A stretch of DNA of 64,000 nt from Kingdonia uniflora (lineage: Eukaryota > Streptophyta > Magnoliopsida > Ranunculales > Circaeasteraceae), in NCBI GenBank assembly GCA_014058105.1, contig JACGCM010002893.1, positions 898,629 through 962,628 on the forward strand, given 5' to 3'. Shown piece by piece: positions 32,951 through 44,969 of this stretch. The notes beneath the pieces were generated by a model, which was not told where the DNA came from, did no database searches, and was given only the letters and a program-made list of their open reading frames with translations. Numbering within the stretch: position 1 is the stretch's first letter; each line of letters opens with the position of its first letter. Made by a program: the position numbers and the translations under genes.

Positions 32951-33461
32951 CTGTTCGCTAGCTCGCATGCGATAAGATCGTGGAAGAGGACGTAAGGGCA
33001 GCGAATGGGGAGTTAATTTTGTGTGGGCAACCGAATCATTGGGGGTGCTTCAGATATGACTGGGGAGCTTGGTGAGGTCGAGGCTGTGAGACTTGTGGGA
33101 AGTAATATGTTTTGTAGTAGTACTCTGTAGTAAATAAAATATAATTTGAGAGGTTGTGAGAGAATAAAGTATGTGATATTTCGATCTGATTGAATAAAGT
33201 ATTATGTTATATTTATTGTGTATGGATGTTGTGCAAAACAGTTGTAGGATTTTAATAGCTGTATTGATATCTTCGGATTTTAAAAATTGAGCCATTTTAG
33301 GATAGTTTGTACGATCTTGGTAGAGTATAAGTAAGATGATTGGTCATTTTGATACGAGACTGAGAAAAGGTGTGGGGTTGGTAATGGAAGATAACAGAGA
33401 TAAACGTGATGATGGCAAACATTATCATAGAAGTCATGATGATGGTGTGAAATGAAAAGAC

Positions 33462-36379
33462 GTGTCTGCAACAACAGTGGGGATGACTAACACATGTCAG
33501 AGGGAGCCATCATTTCAAAAATTGAGGAAAAGTATAAAAACTCGTCTCTCTCTCCCTCATAAATTGTCTACAGTTTTAGAGAAAGAAAAAAGTGGTGCGC
33601 ATCTCATTGTCAAGGAGAGGAGGCGTTTGAGTGCTGATTGTGTATTAAGAAAGACATTTTCATCGAGTTATCGAAGGTTGTCGGAGAAACGACGGGAACG
33701 CTCATATTCGAAGAGGCCTCCGGGTAAAGCAAATGATTGCTGCTTAGCAAGTACAGGTTGGTGGTAAAAAAAATTGACTGTTTTGATCTTGTAAATACTC
33801 TGTATAGTAATCTGTAATCTTTAGTACTCTGTTTAGTTTGTTTTTTATAAAATTGGAGTTTTCAGAGGGAAAGATAAGAATGAAAGAGAGTATGTAATGG
33901 AAGGTTTGTGGATATGTTATTTTTAGAGAGAGAAAAAATATATTTGTTGAAGACGAAGGGGGAAATTTAAAATGATTTGATTTTTGTTTTTGGGATTGTA
34001 GGGAAAATAGACGTATTGACTTGGTAGAGGGTGGGTCTATTTGTACTATTTGTAACATAGTGATAATAATAAAATATGTATCTATATCTGTAGGTTCAGT
34101 ATGCGTTCTAAACCTATTATTCATGCTAGTAAGTTCGTAGTCTCGTCTGATTCTGAGGAAACATCATCTTCAGGGAGGGGGGACGAGTGTAGTAAAATGG
34201 AAGAAATTGTTAATAGTGTAGGGAAGACGATAGAGGTGGTGGGCCCCAGTAGATCTGAGGGCGTAAATGAGAGGAAGAATGAAAGATAGAGAAGTTTTAT
34301 CATATACCCAGAGGGGGTAGATGTAGGGAAAAAGTATTTGAGAAATAAAAAGAAATGCCCAGGAGAGTGGGGCAAATATGTTGAGGAGCAAGGTCTCTGG
34401 TTCAGAGGCTATGTCCCCGAGAAAGGGAAGGAAGCAACATACTACCAAGTTCCCTGCTTAGAAAAATGGAAGAAAGAAAGAGGTATTGGTGAGGGGGTTA
34501 ACCTCTCGTATTACAATGGGCTTGGGTTATCAGGCCCAAGTGGGGGGAGGGGTTATGTTTCTTGAATCAGGTTGAATATGGCCTTAGAATTCTGTTGACC
34601 TATTTTCAGAAAGGGGTCATGAATGTTTTGTAGTGTTACCCTACCTAGCTAAATGGGAATGCATATAAGATGATGAGGGTATGTGAGGCGCTGAATGAAA
34701 AATGGAGGAATGAGGGGTCTGCGAAGAAGTTCACAGCGGAAGATGTTTTGACATTTTATAAGTTTAAGTATATGGAGGGTCGAAACAGTGGTTACTTGTA
34801 TAGTGATTCGGCTAGGCTAAAATTCTTTGATTTTGAGTCTTCGGGTAGGCCATGGAACGACCACCTTGTGTGGGTTGAGGGCAGCTGTTTGCAGGTTCCG
34901 GATGAACCAGTGCTCGAGCTGAACCATAGATATATTAATCCAAGCAAGTAATGTTGACCAATCTTCAAATAGTTAATAGCTATGTCTGTATGTTGTGTTC
35001 CTGATATTCTGCTCCTTTTGTTTTGCAGAGCCCAAACCGTTGGCTACTCCGGATAAAACTAGTTTGTTCGATTGTGTTACTCGTAACCAAAATGAGCTCA
35101 TGGAAGTACTCAGTGAATTGGGTATCCGAAGGCACAAACGAGTAGATTTAATAGTTCTAAAAGTTTAGCGAGCTTAAGAAAAATGAGCTATGGCCGAGGG
35201 GATGGTTGTTGAGACCGTGGCTGACTTGCTTAGTCTACCACCTTTTTATCCCTCAGACTCTCAAGTGGCTTACTCGCAAAGGTCGGAAATCAGCGCATCA
35301 AAGTAGTTCGCCTATTGGGGATGTGTCCACGGAACAAGGACTTGTAAAGCCTGCTGCTGGTGACCTATCAGGAATGCGTGAAGTGGGCATGTCTGTGTTA
35401 GGGGATGTTGAGAAGAGCCTGAAGAGGAAGCGGCATGTGGATGAGGACAGTGGTCAGACAAAACCTCTTGCTGCTGCCAAGATGCAAGAGTTGAAGCAGA
35501 GATACTGTCAGATGGCCAAGACGGTATGTTTTGCTAACAAACGGTGTGCTTGACGTTGCTTTCAAACTAAAGTAAATTTTTGAACTGACTCTTCTATTTT
35601 TGTTATGTTGGCAGCTGTCAACTATGTTGAAGGGGGCTATGCAATGTATGGACAAGAAGAGCTCAAAGTTTGATGTTTTGATGGCGAGGTTTGAGGCTCA
35701 GTCAGTTCGTATGAAGGAGCTCGAGGGTGACCTTCAGTTGGAGAAAGAGGGGAGGGCTGCAGATACGACTACAGCTGTAGTAAAGTACAATAAACTGGCG
35801 AAGCATGATAAGCTCATGTCTGATGCGGTTGCAGCAGCCTTAGTAGAAAGGGACCATTTTATCAATTCGTACTACTGTTTTGGGTTGACTGTTAAAGATG
35901 TGGAGTTGGCCTGGAATGATAAGTACGCAGAGATCGAGCTCCCTGCTGAGGAGGAAGAGGTTGCTGGTGATGCTGCTGGTACGTCTGAGAAATTTTTTGA
36001 CCTTCCTTCAGGTAATGCAGAGGCAGTCTGTATTATCGAGCAAATAGTGAATCCTCTGTTGAATCGTGCTGAAATAGTACTTTCTCCATAAAAGATGTTG
36101 AAATCTCATTCTGAGGTAGACATTAGCAAGCCTCTTTAAACATTCTGTGGTATCTTGTCTTCTATTTTTCTAGCTCGCGTGGCTTGGATGTGATAGTACT
36201 TTGTATAATCGTGCACTGTTTTTCTTTTTGGGTGGTATTTTGGAATATGCTTTTCGTGAATGTTGGTATTAAAATAAGATATTTGTAATTTGTGTAGGAA
36301 ATAGAGCGTTTGAGAAAAATGAATTCCGAATTGAAGAAGTCGTTAGGTAAAGCGAAGGACTCAGTGGCCCGAGTTCAAT
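33462..36379 (+). pseudogene. Antisense gene of element B, middle part with gypsy-type transposon domain
   Basis: Pieces are 33,462-33,767 (basic), 34,101-34,289 (Ser/acidic), 34,290-34,563 ('CPGEWGKYVEEQGLWFRGYV'), 34,670-34,951 ('ALNEKWRNEGSAKKFTAEDV', 'GYLYSDSARLKFFDF') and 35,206-36,091. The 34,670 piece matches element A's antisense piece at 55,149-54,796 ('HLNERWEIEVRRITLEDVLQ', 'GLYFCASASRHRFFGL'). The layout resembles the 'putative gypsy type transposon' family followed by coiled coil. A clean intron is visible at 35,524-35,614 (ACG|GTATGT ... TTGGCAG|CTG, phase 0) joining 'QMAKT' to 'LSTMLKGAMQ'. Another probable junction is GAG|GTAGAC at 36,115 to TGTGTAG|GAA at 36,298. Stops are present, so it is called a pseudogene. 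Confidence 0.6.
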
Positions 36380-36779
36380 AGGTACTTAACAAAAATTGAA
36401 TACGAAAGAATGCAATTTAAGTTAAATTTAGAGAAAACTTTTAGAGAGTTATATGACCTGCAATGTAAATATGCTAAGATAAAAGTGGAGAGGGATGAAG
36501 TGTTAAGAAAGGAAGAGGAAAGGGGGGTAGTTGTTCGAAAACCGAAAGAGTTGGTTTGTTTTAAAGACCCGAGTGATAGGGCGAGGTGTCGGAGTATGCT
36601 ATTGGTTCTGACTTTGTATTTTGAGGTCAAAATAGATAGTGAGCGAGGGTTAAATGAAGTTTATCTAGAACTGTTGAAGGAGAAAGGTGCAGTGCCAAAC
36701 TCAGCTCGAGTGATATTTTTAGCTCAAGAAGCACGAAACCGTCATAGTTTAGAAGCGAAAAATTGTTCAGCTCGGGTTG
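36380..36779 (+). pseudogene. Antisense gene of element B, coiled-coil part before CACTA insertion
   Basis: The frame starting 36,410 encodes a charged helical stretch ('KTFRELYDLQCKYAKIKVER') and 'SDRARCRSMLLVLTLYFEV'. It is cut at 36,780 by the CACTA element. The same antisense unit resumes near 42,025-42,096. Confidence 0.55.
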
Positions 36780-38649
36780 CACTACAACAAATATAGGCTT
36801 TTATGTCACCTAAATAACGTAATTTTAATGAAAGTTGACGTTATAGATCCTACTTGTTATTTTATTAACCTATAGTGACGTACTTATTTGGCTATAGCAT
36901 CATTTTTTCTAATAATGATGTTAATGGTTGTCCCCTCTTTCTATTAACGTCATTTTCATATAATGACTTTAAAACATGTACAATTCGCGACATTTGAAAA
37001 GTGACTTTATTCAAGAACTCTTTAATATCAAGTCATTTGTTCCTAATTGACGTAATTGGAGTCTTTCATAATCGTGACCGGAGATTAGATTTATGTATAA
37101 AACAGTTTTGGGTTTCAATTCCCCTAGCTTGAATTCCAGGGCTTGAGCTGAGAGATTCAGATATGCATCTTTTGTGTATAAGGATCCAATCTCTTTTGTT
37201 TAGGTTTCAATTCCTCTAACTCATCTTCGAAAGCCCAATCCCAATTACAGCAAATTGGTCGACAACGATTGGTTTCCCACAAATAACTTTGAAGCCTTTC
37301 TAATGTAATGTCAAGACCTTGAAGTTACACAAGTCATGTGCTTCTCTCTCTCTCCAAAAAACACAAATTGGGTGTTGTAAGCCATGGAAATAAAAGTTGG
37401 AATGATTGAAAGGGAATTTGGGGTTCTTCTAAAAGTTACAGGTCATGTGCTTCTCAATCTCTCTCTTTAAATATTTTATTTACATGAAAATTTCCCATCT
37501 CTATCTGTGTTTTTTTATCTAGTTTTAATGCTTTCAAGGTCAATTTTTGTTGTACCATAGGTATGCATAAAATTGACTAGATTGAGAGATCCAATTGTGT
37601 GATTGGGGGTTTTACCTGTTAAGATTTACTTGTAAGTGCATAATATTTTCTCTTATTGCTGAAGTTTCTTCCATTTGCAGTTAATTTTTACCTGGATTTC
37701 AGTGTCTAGGACACATTTGAGGTTTTTATCTTATGATTTGGTGGAATGTAAAATGTTATTTGTGATATTTGATCTTATGGATTTAATCTTAAACAAAGAT
37801 TGGGTATTTCCCAAATGCCCATCGACCCAATTTATTTTTCTCAGAAAAATTGTATATGTGTCAAACACAATATAGCACAGTATATTTCCCTTAGTTCGGA
37901 AGTTATTTGGGTTTTGAACATGTAGATTACGAAAGAAAATTGATATAGATATGACAGGGGCTTATCTTACTCAAAAGGTATTCTATATAGTTTTGCTTAT
38001 CTTTTTTCGCTAGCTGCCTTTTTAATGTTCATTTTTGTGTGATTTAGATGGACTCTTTTGCAAAAGATGAGATTGGAGGTCTTTCAGGTGCAATAATATC
38101 GTCAACTAGTTCGTCGAGGGTTTCATTTCTAGGAGCTTTAGTAGGCTGTCTTTCTAAGATGAATTTGACGATTCCGAGTTTTCCTGCCCATTAGCTGTCG
38201 ATGATGACGACTTAACGTGTCTAGGTCTCAGGTAAGATCAAACAGTTATATAATGTTGGTGTACTTTTGTACATTATCACAAACTTTCCTTATGTTTAGC
38301 TCATTTCGACTCGAATCTCACCCTACTTTACACAGTAGAATACTCTATTAGATGGAGTTTAAGATTATATCTTGTAATTTGATGGTAGAGATTTTTGTCC
38401 ACTGTTATAGAAACACTAGAGTTCAAACCATTTTTTTCTTCTTCCGAATAAGATATATAGACATTGCTTAATATTCAAAACAGACAAAAATAAAAAACAC
38501 TAATACTAATTTGTAGATAATTTAGCAGATGGAAAATCATTAGCGAGTCTGGTTGGTCGACACATTTGTAATGAAAGTAACAACTATTAAGACTTAGTAG
38601 TTTGAAAGCCAAGCAGAAATGAAAAGTTTAGCACAAAATTTACATGGGA

Positions 38650-39640
38650 GAAGCTCCAACATTCAAACATAACGGTAAAATGGAGCAAATTGATGCAGAA
38701 CAAAGTTTCTATGCCTAGACACACCTTCTAACATGGCTAGCAGTGAAAAATAAAATAAATATCAGAGACTATCTAGTTCAAATAGAAGTACTACAATAAT
38801 CTTATTGTTCTTTATGTGAGGTAAAGGAGGAAAATAGATCCCATCTATACTTTGAATGTCAATTCTCTGGTTTTATCTGGACTCACATTTTCTTAAGCCT
38901 GGTCATATCCAAAGTTGCAAGGGGTGGAATGAAGAATTTAATTTTGTTTTAGATTCCAACCATGACCAGGCTGTCAAAGAAATTGTAAGGACTTCTTTCA
39001 GTGCATCTATATATTATATATGGGAAGAGACGAGTCAAAGACAATTTAAGCAGATAACAAGCTCTAAGGAAGCAGTTGTAGGAAAAGTTCAACTCATGGT
39101 GACACAAAAGCTCAATCCTCAAACTACATATTCTGGGAATCATAACTGAATAATCAAATTTTGTATGAATGGGGCCTTACACCTTGAATTAAGCAGTCAA
39201 GAGCAATCATCAATGAGCATTGGAAAAGAGATGAAAATATTTAGATTATTGTTAGCAATTGCAACTCTAACACTTATGGAGGAATATTTAGATTATCTAA
39301 TGGGATTCTTGTGGTAGCCTATATAGACAATATTCAAAATCCTGAGAATAATGAGCAACTTCATTTTTGTGCAATAGTTGAAGGTATGAAGTTAGCTACA
39401 AAGTTGGGGTGGACTGATAAGGTGGTATTCACATAATCACAGCAAGTTATCCTGAGTTTGAATTCTGATTGGAACTCTAATTGGGGGGAAATGAAGTTGT
39501 ATAGAGTGATTGACAAACTGAAAAAGGGAATGAGAAATATCAACTTCAAGGAGAGGCTTAAATCATCAAACAAGGTTATAAGGCAATTAATTCTAAGTTG
39601 TACAAAATTTTGTATTTTTTCCAAGTTCATTCCCTTTTGA
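38650..39640 (+). pseudogene. LINE C-terminal fragment inside the CACTA element
   Basis: Plus-strand reading gives zinc-binding-RVT-like text around 38,650-38,930 ('LYVR', 'IDPIYTLNV'). Then comes an RNase H-like segment around 39,280-39,440 ('IFRLSNGILVVAYIDNIQNP', 'FCAIVEGMKLATKLGW'), the usual C-terminal RVT_3 region of plant LINEs. It contains stops and has no RT or endonuclease. Confidence 0.75.
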
Positions 39641-39764
39641 ATTGTCTGTTGTATGCACGGCTGATTCTTTTGGAATCTATAATTGCTTGTAATTTTCTTT
39701 CTTATTAATGATTTCTTGTAATTGTCTAATCACTACCTCACATCCACCAGTGCCAGGGTTCCCT

Positions 39765-40480
39765 AATGAAGAGCATTACAACCAATTTTGATCTCATCCA
39801 GGGCTGGAGGTATACAGTGACATGATTGGATAACTGGGGCAAGCCTGAAGTTTGTTGCAGTTCCAACAACTTTGACTGCTTGTAGATGTTGTATGGTGTT
39901 CATTGTTGCCTTTGTGAGTTTAGAGCATAGCTTCATCTCCTGCATGATGCTTCTCTTCATTTTGTTTAGACTGAAATTGGAATCTTCAAACGCCATAACA
40001 TTCCTAGTCCTCCAGACAAGGCATAGAGAGATGAGAGTGAAGTTGTTTCAGAGTTCTTTTATAAGTGGACTACTACCTGCATTAAGAGTAAGGAATTGTT
40101 TAAAGCAAGTGCTTGGCTGTGCATTGTAAGAGAAGAGTTGACATCCCCAGTACCATATCTGTTGTGCAAATTCACATTCCCACACCATATGATCTGTTGT
40201 TTCTGCCTATTTTTGCACATATAGCATCTTCACACCATCATGAATCCTCTTTTTTGTAGTTCTTGGTCTGTAGCTAGAGCATAGTTGAACAGTTTCCATG
40301 CAAAGTTTGAGATTCTAGATTGTATAGGAGACTTCCAAACCAGTTTATACCAACATACTTTAGGATATTGGTGTTTATAATCATATTATATTTGTTCTTA
40401 TTGTTACCCAAAGTTATTCTTTTAAACCTTGGTTGGACTAAGCTTATCTGGTAGCACATTCAAGGATAGTCATCAACCCG
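39765..40480 (-). pseudogene. Second LINE C-terminal fragment, opposite orientation
   Basis: Minus-strand reading includes 'ISNFAWKLFNYALATDQELQ' (zf-RVT region) near 40,240-40,320, 'LVWRTRNVMAFEDSNFSLNK' near 39,960-40,015 and 'PPALDEIKIGCNALH' at 39,763-39,810, the lead-in to the RNase H domain. It is truncated and has stops. With the neighbouring plus-strand fragment it forms a tail-to-tail LINE pair inside the CACTA element. Confidence 0.75.
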
Positions 40481-42024
40481 CACTTTTTTGTGTTATTTGC
40501 TCTGTTTGGATGGTTATGTTCTCTAACAGTAAAATCTGATATCATAACTTAAATTGCATTAATTAAATTTGATATGTTTATCAGGAAGTAATAGCTAAAA
40601 AGGTAGTTGATTAAGGGTCAATGCAGTTGGTTGAGGTCGAGCAATCAACTCTTTGGAGGTTTCTTTGGTGGTCAGGAACATTTCTCCAGTCCATGTTATA
40701 GTTGATCAGAACATAAAGGATCACTCGGTAAGCACATGCATTTCCCCCCGTGATTAAATAAAGTGAAATTTGTTATATCTATCACGGATTTGACAATAAT
40801 AATATCATGGCTTGTTCGTGAGATGTGACATCTCAACTATATAATGCGATCTGTACCATAATATAAACAAATATATCTCTATAATGTCTCTGGATATTTA
40901 ATGACATTTGAGATATCATCAGGTAAGATATTTTGACTTCTAGCAAATTTAATTTCCTTTGGAAAATACTGTTCCTTATGTTATAAGAAACATTTTCATG
41001 ACAAACAAACTTGAAGAGTTAAAATAATGTTGGAGATATATAGAATGATAGAACACCCTGATTTCAAAATTCTGACAAGAAAGTGGACAAATTACATGTA
41101 TTTTATGACGAAATCAATTGTCATAATAACATTAGTTTCATTTCTTAAGAACGATGGACATAGGCAACTTATGGCGATCCAGAATGTATAATTGTCACGG
41201 AAGTAGAATCCTTCAAACAAATAGGTATTTTTCTTCTCATTTTGTTATGTATTCTTTTCTTTTCTTTTACGATAGCAAGCATCTTGTTGTGTGCTCACAT
41301 TTATAGAGCTAATGCTTAATTTATATGCTTTGACAGGTTTACAAATTGATCTAGATTAGTAGAAATACACAAAGGCACTCAAAGGCTGTAAGCATTCTAG
41401 CAGTGAAACATCCGAGATCCTTCTTTATGGTTGTTTTATTAGTTTTTTTTATGTGTATTGGTTAAGTTTACGAGTGATTTAGCTCTGTAATTCAAATAAT
41501 GAAGTGATTAAGTTTGAACATATTGCATTGAATAAAAATAATATGATTTAGCCAAATATTTTACCTTTTTGTAGAATATGGTGGTGGTCATGTAGAGAGG
41601 AGGACAGGGCAGTGGATTGACAATATTTGATTTTTAATTTTTAATTTTTTTTTTGTATTTTTCAAGGTATTGACGTCATTTTAAAAATGTCATTGTTCAT
41701 ATATAAAAACTCTACCACGTCACATCAAATGGCAGTGGATTGACAATATTTGGTTTCAACTACATCATTTTTTAATGACGTTATTTAGTGACGTCAATAG
41801 AATACATTAGTCGGCCGACCACCGGAATTGGGTATCAATAACGTCATTTTTTGAAACCCTTATACGTCACTTAATTAATGACGTTAGTGCCTAGCTTTCC
41901 CTGTCACTTATTTAATAACGTTGTTAGTCCCTACCTTTCCACATCATCGCCTGTACAAATGACGTTAAATCCCTTTTACATCATTTTTTTAATGATGTAA
42001 AAACCCATATTTGTTGTAATGTTG

Positions 42025-44000
42025 GTGTGTCTGTGGTATGGGGTGATGTAGAACCTTTTTTTGATGTCTTTGGCTTTATGTAGGATCGGAGGACCATGGA
42101 GATTGTATTTTTCAGGATAAGAAAAGAGCAAATAGCGGTTCATACGCAATTAGAGGGTAAGGTAAAAGGGTTACAGGATGAGTTATCGCAGTATGTGGAG
42201 CAGAAAATATCTTTAGCTACGCAGCTGTCAAAAGAAGTGGCTGCTCGAATGAAGGTAGAGGCTGAAATGAAGGCTTTAGAGGTACTACTAAAAAACACGT
42301 ATCAACGGTTGTGCGAAGCAGAAACGAAATTAAAGGAGCATCTGTGCCCCTTGTGAGCAAAAGGTGCTGCTCGAACGAAGCATGAGTGTCATATAAACAA
42401 CATTGTTGAGTTTTATGGAGGGGGGGAACTACTTAGAGTAGAGAACGCATTTAGGAAGTTCGTAGAGGAGTGCGGGAAGGATTTTGAAGTGGAGAATTCC
42501 AATGTAGATAACCTGTGGTTTGGCTGAGGTGTTGGTGACCACTTTCGCCCGAGGTTGTGGGAGGAGTCATCAGAAGAGGAAGAGGTTAAGCCTCTGATAT
42601 CCTGAACGCAGCGTAAGCAACGTCAATAGAAGGTCGTGACTTTCACCACGCCGGTAGATGTGCAGGTGTCGAGTAGGAAGGCAGGGAGAGACAAGCTACA
42701 GTTATCTCCTATTCAAAAAAGTTATAAATAGATTGCTCTTGATTTTCCATGACTAGCTTTTCGTAATGTGTGATGAGAAATATAATCTGTGTTTTTGCTA
42801 GAACGGAATGATGCATCTGATTTATTCATATACCACACTCTTGATGTAACCTTGTGAACTGTTATATGTACTCTGTTGTTATGAAGAATTATTATAAATA
42901 TAATCTGTTGTGATAGGTAGATCTGGCTGCTGTACAAAGTCAGTGTGACGCGTTACGCGTAGAAAATAAACAAATGCATGCTGAGCTAAGATTGAGTCGA
43001 GAGGCTGAAAAATTTGCTATTGCGGCTGAAGAAATATTAAGGGCAAAGATGAGTGGAACTTTTCAAGAGAAAGAGGCTGCGATGTCTGTATATTTGAGAA
43101 AGATAGAAAGTCTAGAGGCAGAGATAAGAAAAAAGGATGTGGAAGTTAGAGGTGAACTTGGACGAGCTAGTCAACAGGGTTCTGAATTGTTATCTATACG
43201 TACGCAGATTGCAGAACTGCGGGTCGCGCTAGAGGCTGAAGGAAATATTGTGAAGGAGCTACAGTTTCAGGCGAATGTGCGTGAAGCGGTGATAAACGAG
43301 GTTAGAGCTCATGCTCGTAAGTATGAAGCACTGTGGTTGGTTACTGGTATGGTGGGACAAAAGATAGAGGAAGCTTGTGCTCAACAGAATGAAGTCATAA
43401 AGAAGGACTGGAACAAAATATGTGATCTAGAGCAACTTTCACAAAAACTTTATCTGGATGTCTTAGAATACCAGTCTAAATATGACTGACTTCAAAGTCC
43501 GAATACGAAGCTGGAGGAAGATCTGTTACGGATGGATGTAAGTTATGATTCGAAGCGGGTAGAATGTGAAGGTTATGAGAATTCAATATCTTTGATTTAT
43601 CATATGGATGAATTCATGACCGCGTTGGCAGCTCGGAATGTTGATGTGTGCCGTATTGCAAGACGAGTAGAGTATCGTTGTAAGCAACGGGAAGGCGAAC
43701 TGAAGGAAGCCCAACGTAAGCTGAGCGAACTCCTTCTCAGTAAGCAGGTAAAAAGTAAGGCCATTAGTAGTCATGAAAGAGAGAGAGAGTTGGTCGCAGT
43801 GATCTTGTTTTTTGCAACGAAATTGAGGAAGGTAGAAGCGGAGAGTATGAGGGTATGTGATGGTATGATTTCCCGAAGTACAAAATGTGAGATGGAGGTA
43901 ATCCGATCTAAATACTTAGAACCCATGATTTCCAGGATTGGATTGTTTAAAAAGGTGATGGTTAGAGATTGGGAAGATGCCAGACTTTATGCGGCATGAG
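42025..44000 (+). pseudogene. Antisense gene of element B, C-terminal coiled coil
   Basis: Three frames: 42,096-42,356, 42,974-43,489 and 43,532-43,999. They are almost wholly heptad-like and Lys/Glu/Ala-rich ('KIESLEAEIRKKDVEVRGEL', 'RIARRVEYRCKQREGELKEA'). The segment starting 'VDLAAVQSQCDALRVENKQM' at 42,918 follows an acceptor-like 'gttgtgatag'. A TGA at 43,487 separates the last two parts. The final stop at 43,997 lies about 200 bp before element A, so the antisense gene faces pol and ends near the tandem array. Long coiled coils suggest self-assembly (inference). Confidence 0.6.
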
Positions 44001-44193
44001 TTGTAGAAGGGTTCACTAGAGGACGTGGCAGGTCCTTCTAGTGTGAGACATGAGTTGAGCGATAGCTCTAGTGAATAATAAATAATGTGATTATGTTGTA
44101 TGTATACGAACAATAGATATAAATATGGATATAAACATAAATGATTAAGGGCGAGTAGTAAACTATACTAACCGTGTGAGGTACCACTGATAA

Positions 44194-44771
44194 TGTAAGG
44201 ACTTATCCCTCGATCTCACTCATAATCTAGCTCATGCAGTTCGATTTTCCTCCATCTCAGGCTCACATAATTTTAGCACTTAACACTCCAGTCAAACATT
44301 CCAGCCAGCCCCACGAACTACTCAAGAACGTGGGACGAGCTAAACCCAGAAAATGTTATTCAGTCAAAGACACCTGTCTCCTACGAACTCGTCAGTTATT
44401 CAGTCAACCACTACTAACCACATTATTCAGAAAACGTATTCTAGCATGATGAAGAGCTGTGGAGAAGCCTATATAAAGGAAAAGTTCTATAAGAGACGGA
44501 GGCCAAAAAAAATACTTAAACTTCTTATTTACGAGATCAAAAGTATTTGTATATTCTAGAGATCACTTGTAATAAAGATATCCACTCCAAGCAATAAAGA
44601 TTTTTTTACAAAAATCCTTCGTACGAGGTCGTGGTTTTTTACCTGTTCATAGGTTTTCCATGCTAAAAACACATGTTTCTAGTTCTTACTTTGTATTAGA
44701 ATATTGTTACAGGTTCATTGGTGTGATAGCTAATTCCTAACCATATCAAGCTATGGAATTTGACCATTATA
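44194..44771 (+). repeat. 5' LTR of element A
   Basis: It starts TGTAAGGACTTATCCC and ends CCATTATA. It contains 'gcctatataaagg' (TATA box, 44,467-44,479) and 'caagcaataaag' (polyadenylation-like, ~44,567), in the order expected for U3 then R. It is nearly identical to the 3' LTR; the last bases differ (TATA here, TACG there), both one step from an ancestral TACA that would pair with the TGTA start. Confidence 0.92.
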
Positions 44772-44792
44772 TTTGGTATTGTCTGTGGGAAG
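44772..44792 (+). other. Primer-binding site of element A
   Basis: The sequence right after the LTR, TTTGGTATTGTCTGTGGGAA, resembles the TGGCGCCGTCTGTGGGAA site of Ogre/Tat elements (tRNA-Arg primed), with GCGCC changed to TATTG-like bases. The assignment is from memory of that motif. Confidence 0.6.
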
Positions 44793-44969
44793 GATTGTAT
44801 TTCCACGATACCCTAAGACAGTCTTTCACTACAATTTTCAATTATGGTTTCTTCCAGACGACAGGCCGCAAGAACTCATCTCAAAATTTCTGTGGATCCG
44901 GAATAGCTCACCAAGTTACGGGCGAACCTCCACGTTGAGGCAGAGAAATGAGCCAAACTCGAACTTCAG

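Larger units (their letters stand above)
36777..42024. mobile_element. CACTA (En/Spm) transposon, TSD TTG
   Basis: Left end CACTACAACAAATATAGGCT at 36,780; right end ATTTGTTGTAATG at 42,021. Reverse complemented, the right end gives CATTACAACAAATATGGGTT, a 20-bp inverted match with few differences. Both sides carry TTG (36,777-36,779; 42,022-42,024), the 3-bp duplication usual for CACTA elements. The ends are rich in TGACGT/ACGTCA words (e.g. 36,835-36,900; 41,660-41,990), typical subterminal repeats. I saw no transposase; the interior holds LINE fragments, so it looks non-autonomous. Length is 5,242 bp. It interrupts B's antisense gene. Confidence 0.92.

Noticed and set aside
44234..44559. 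Open frames within element A's LTR, also found in the 3' LTR
   Set aside because: They overlap the TATA box and polyadenylation signals and carry no protein motif.
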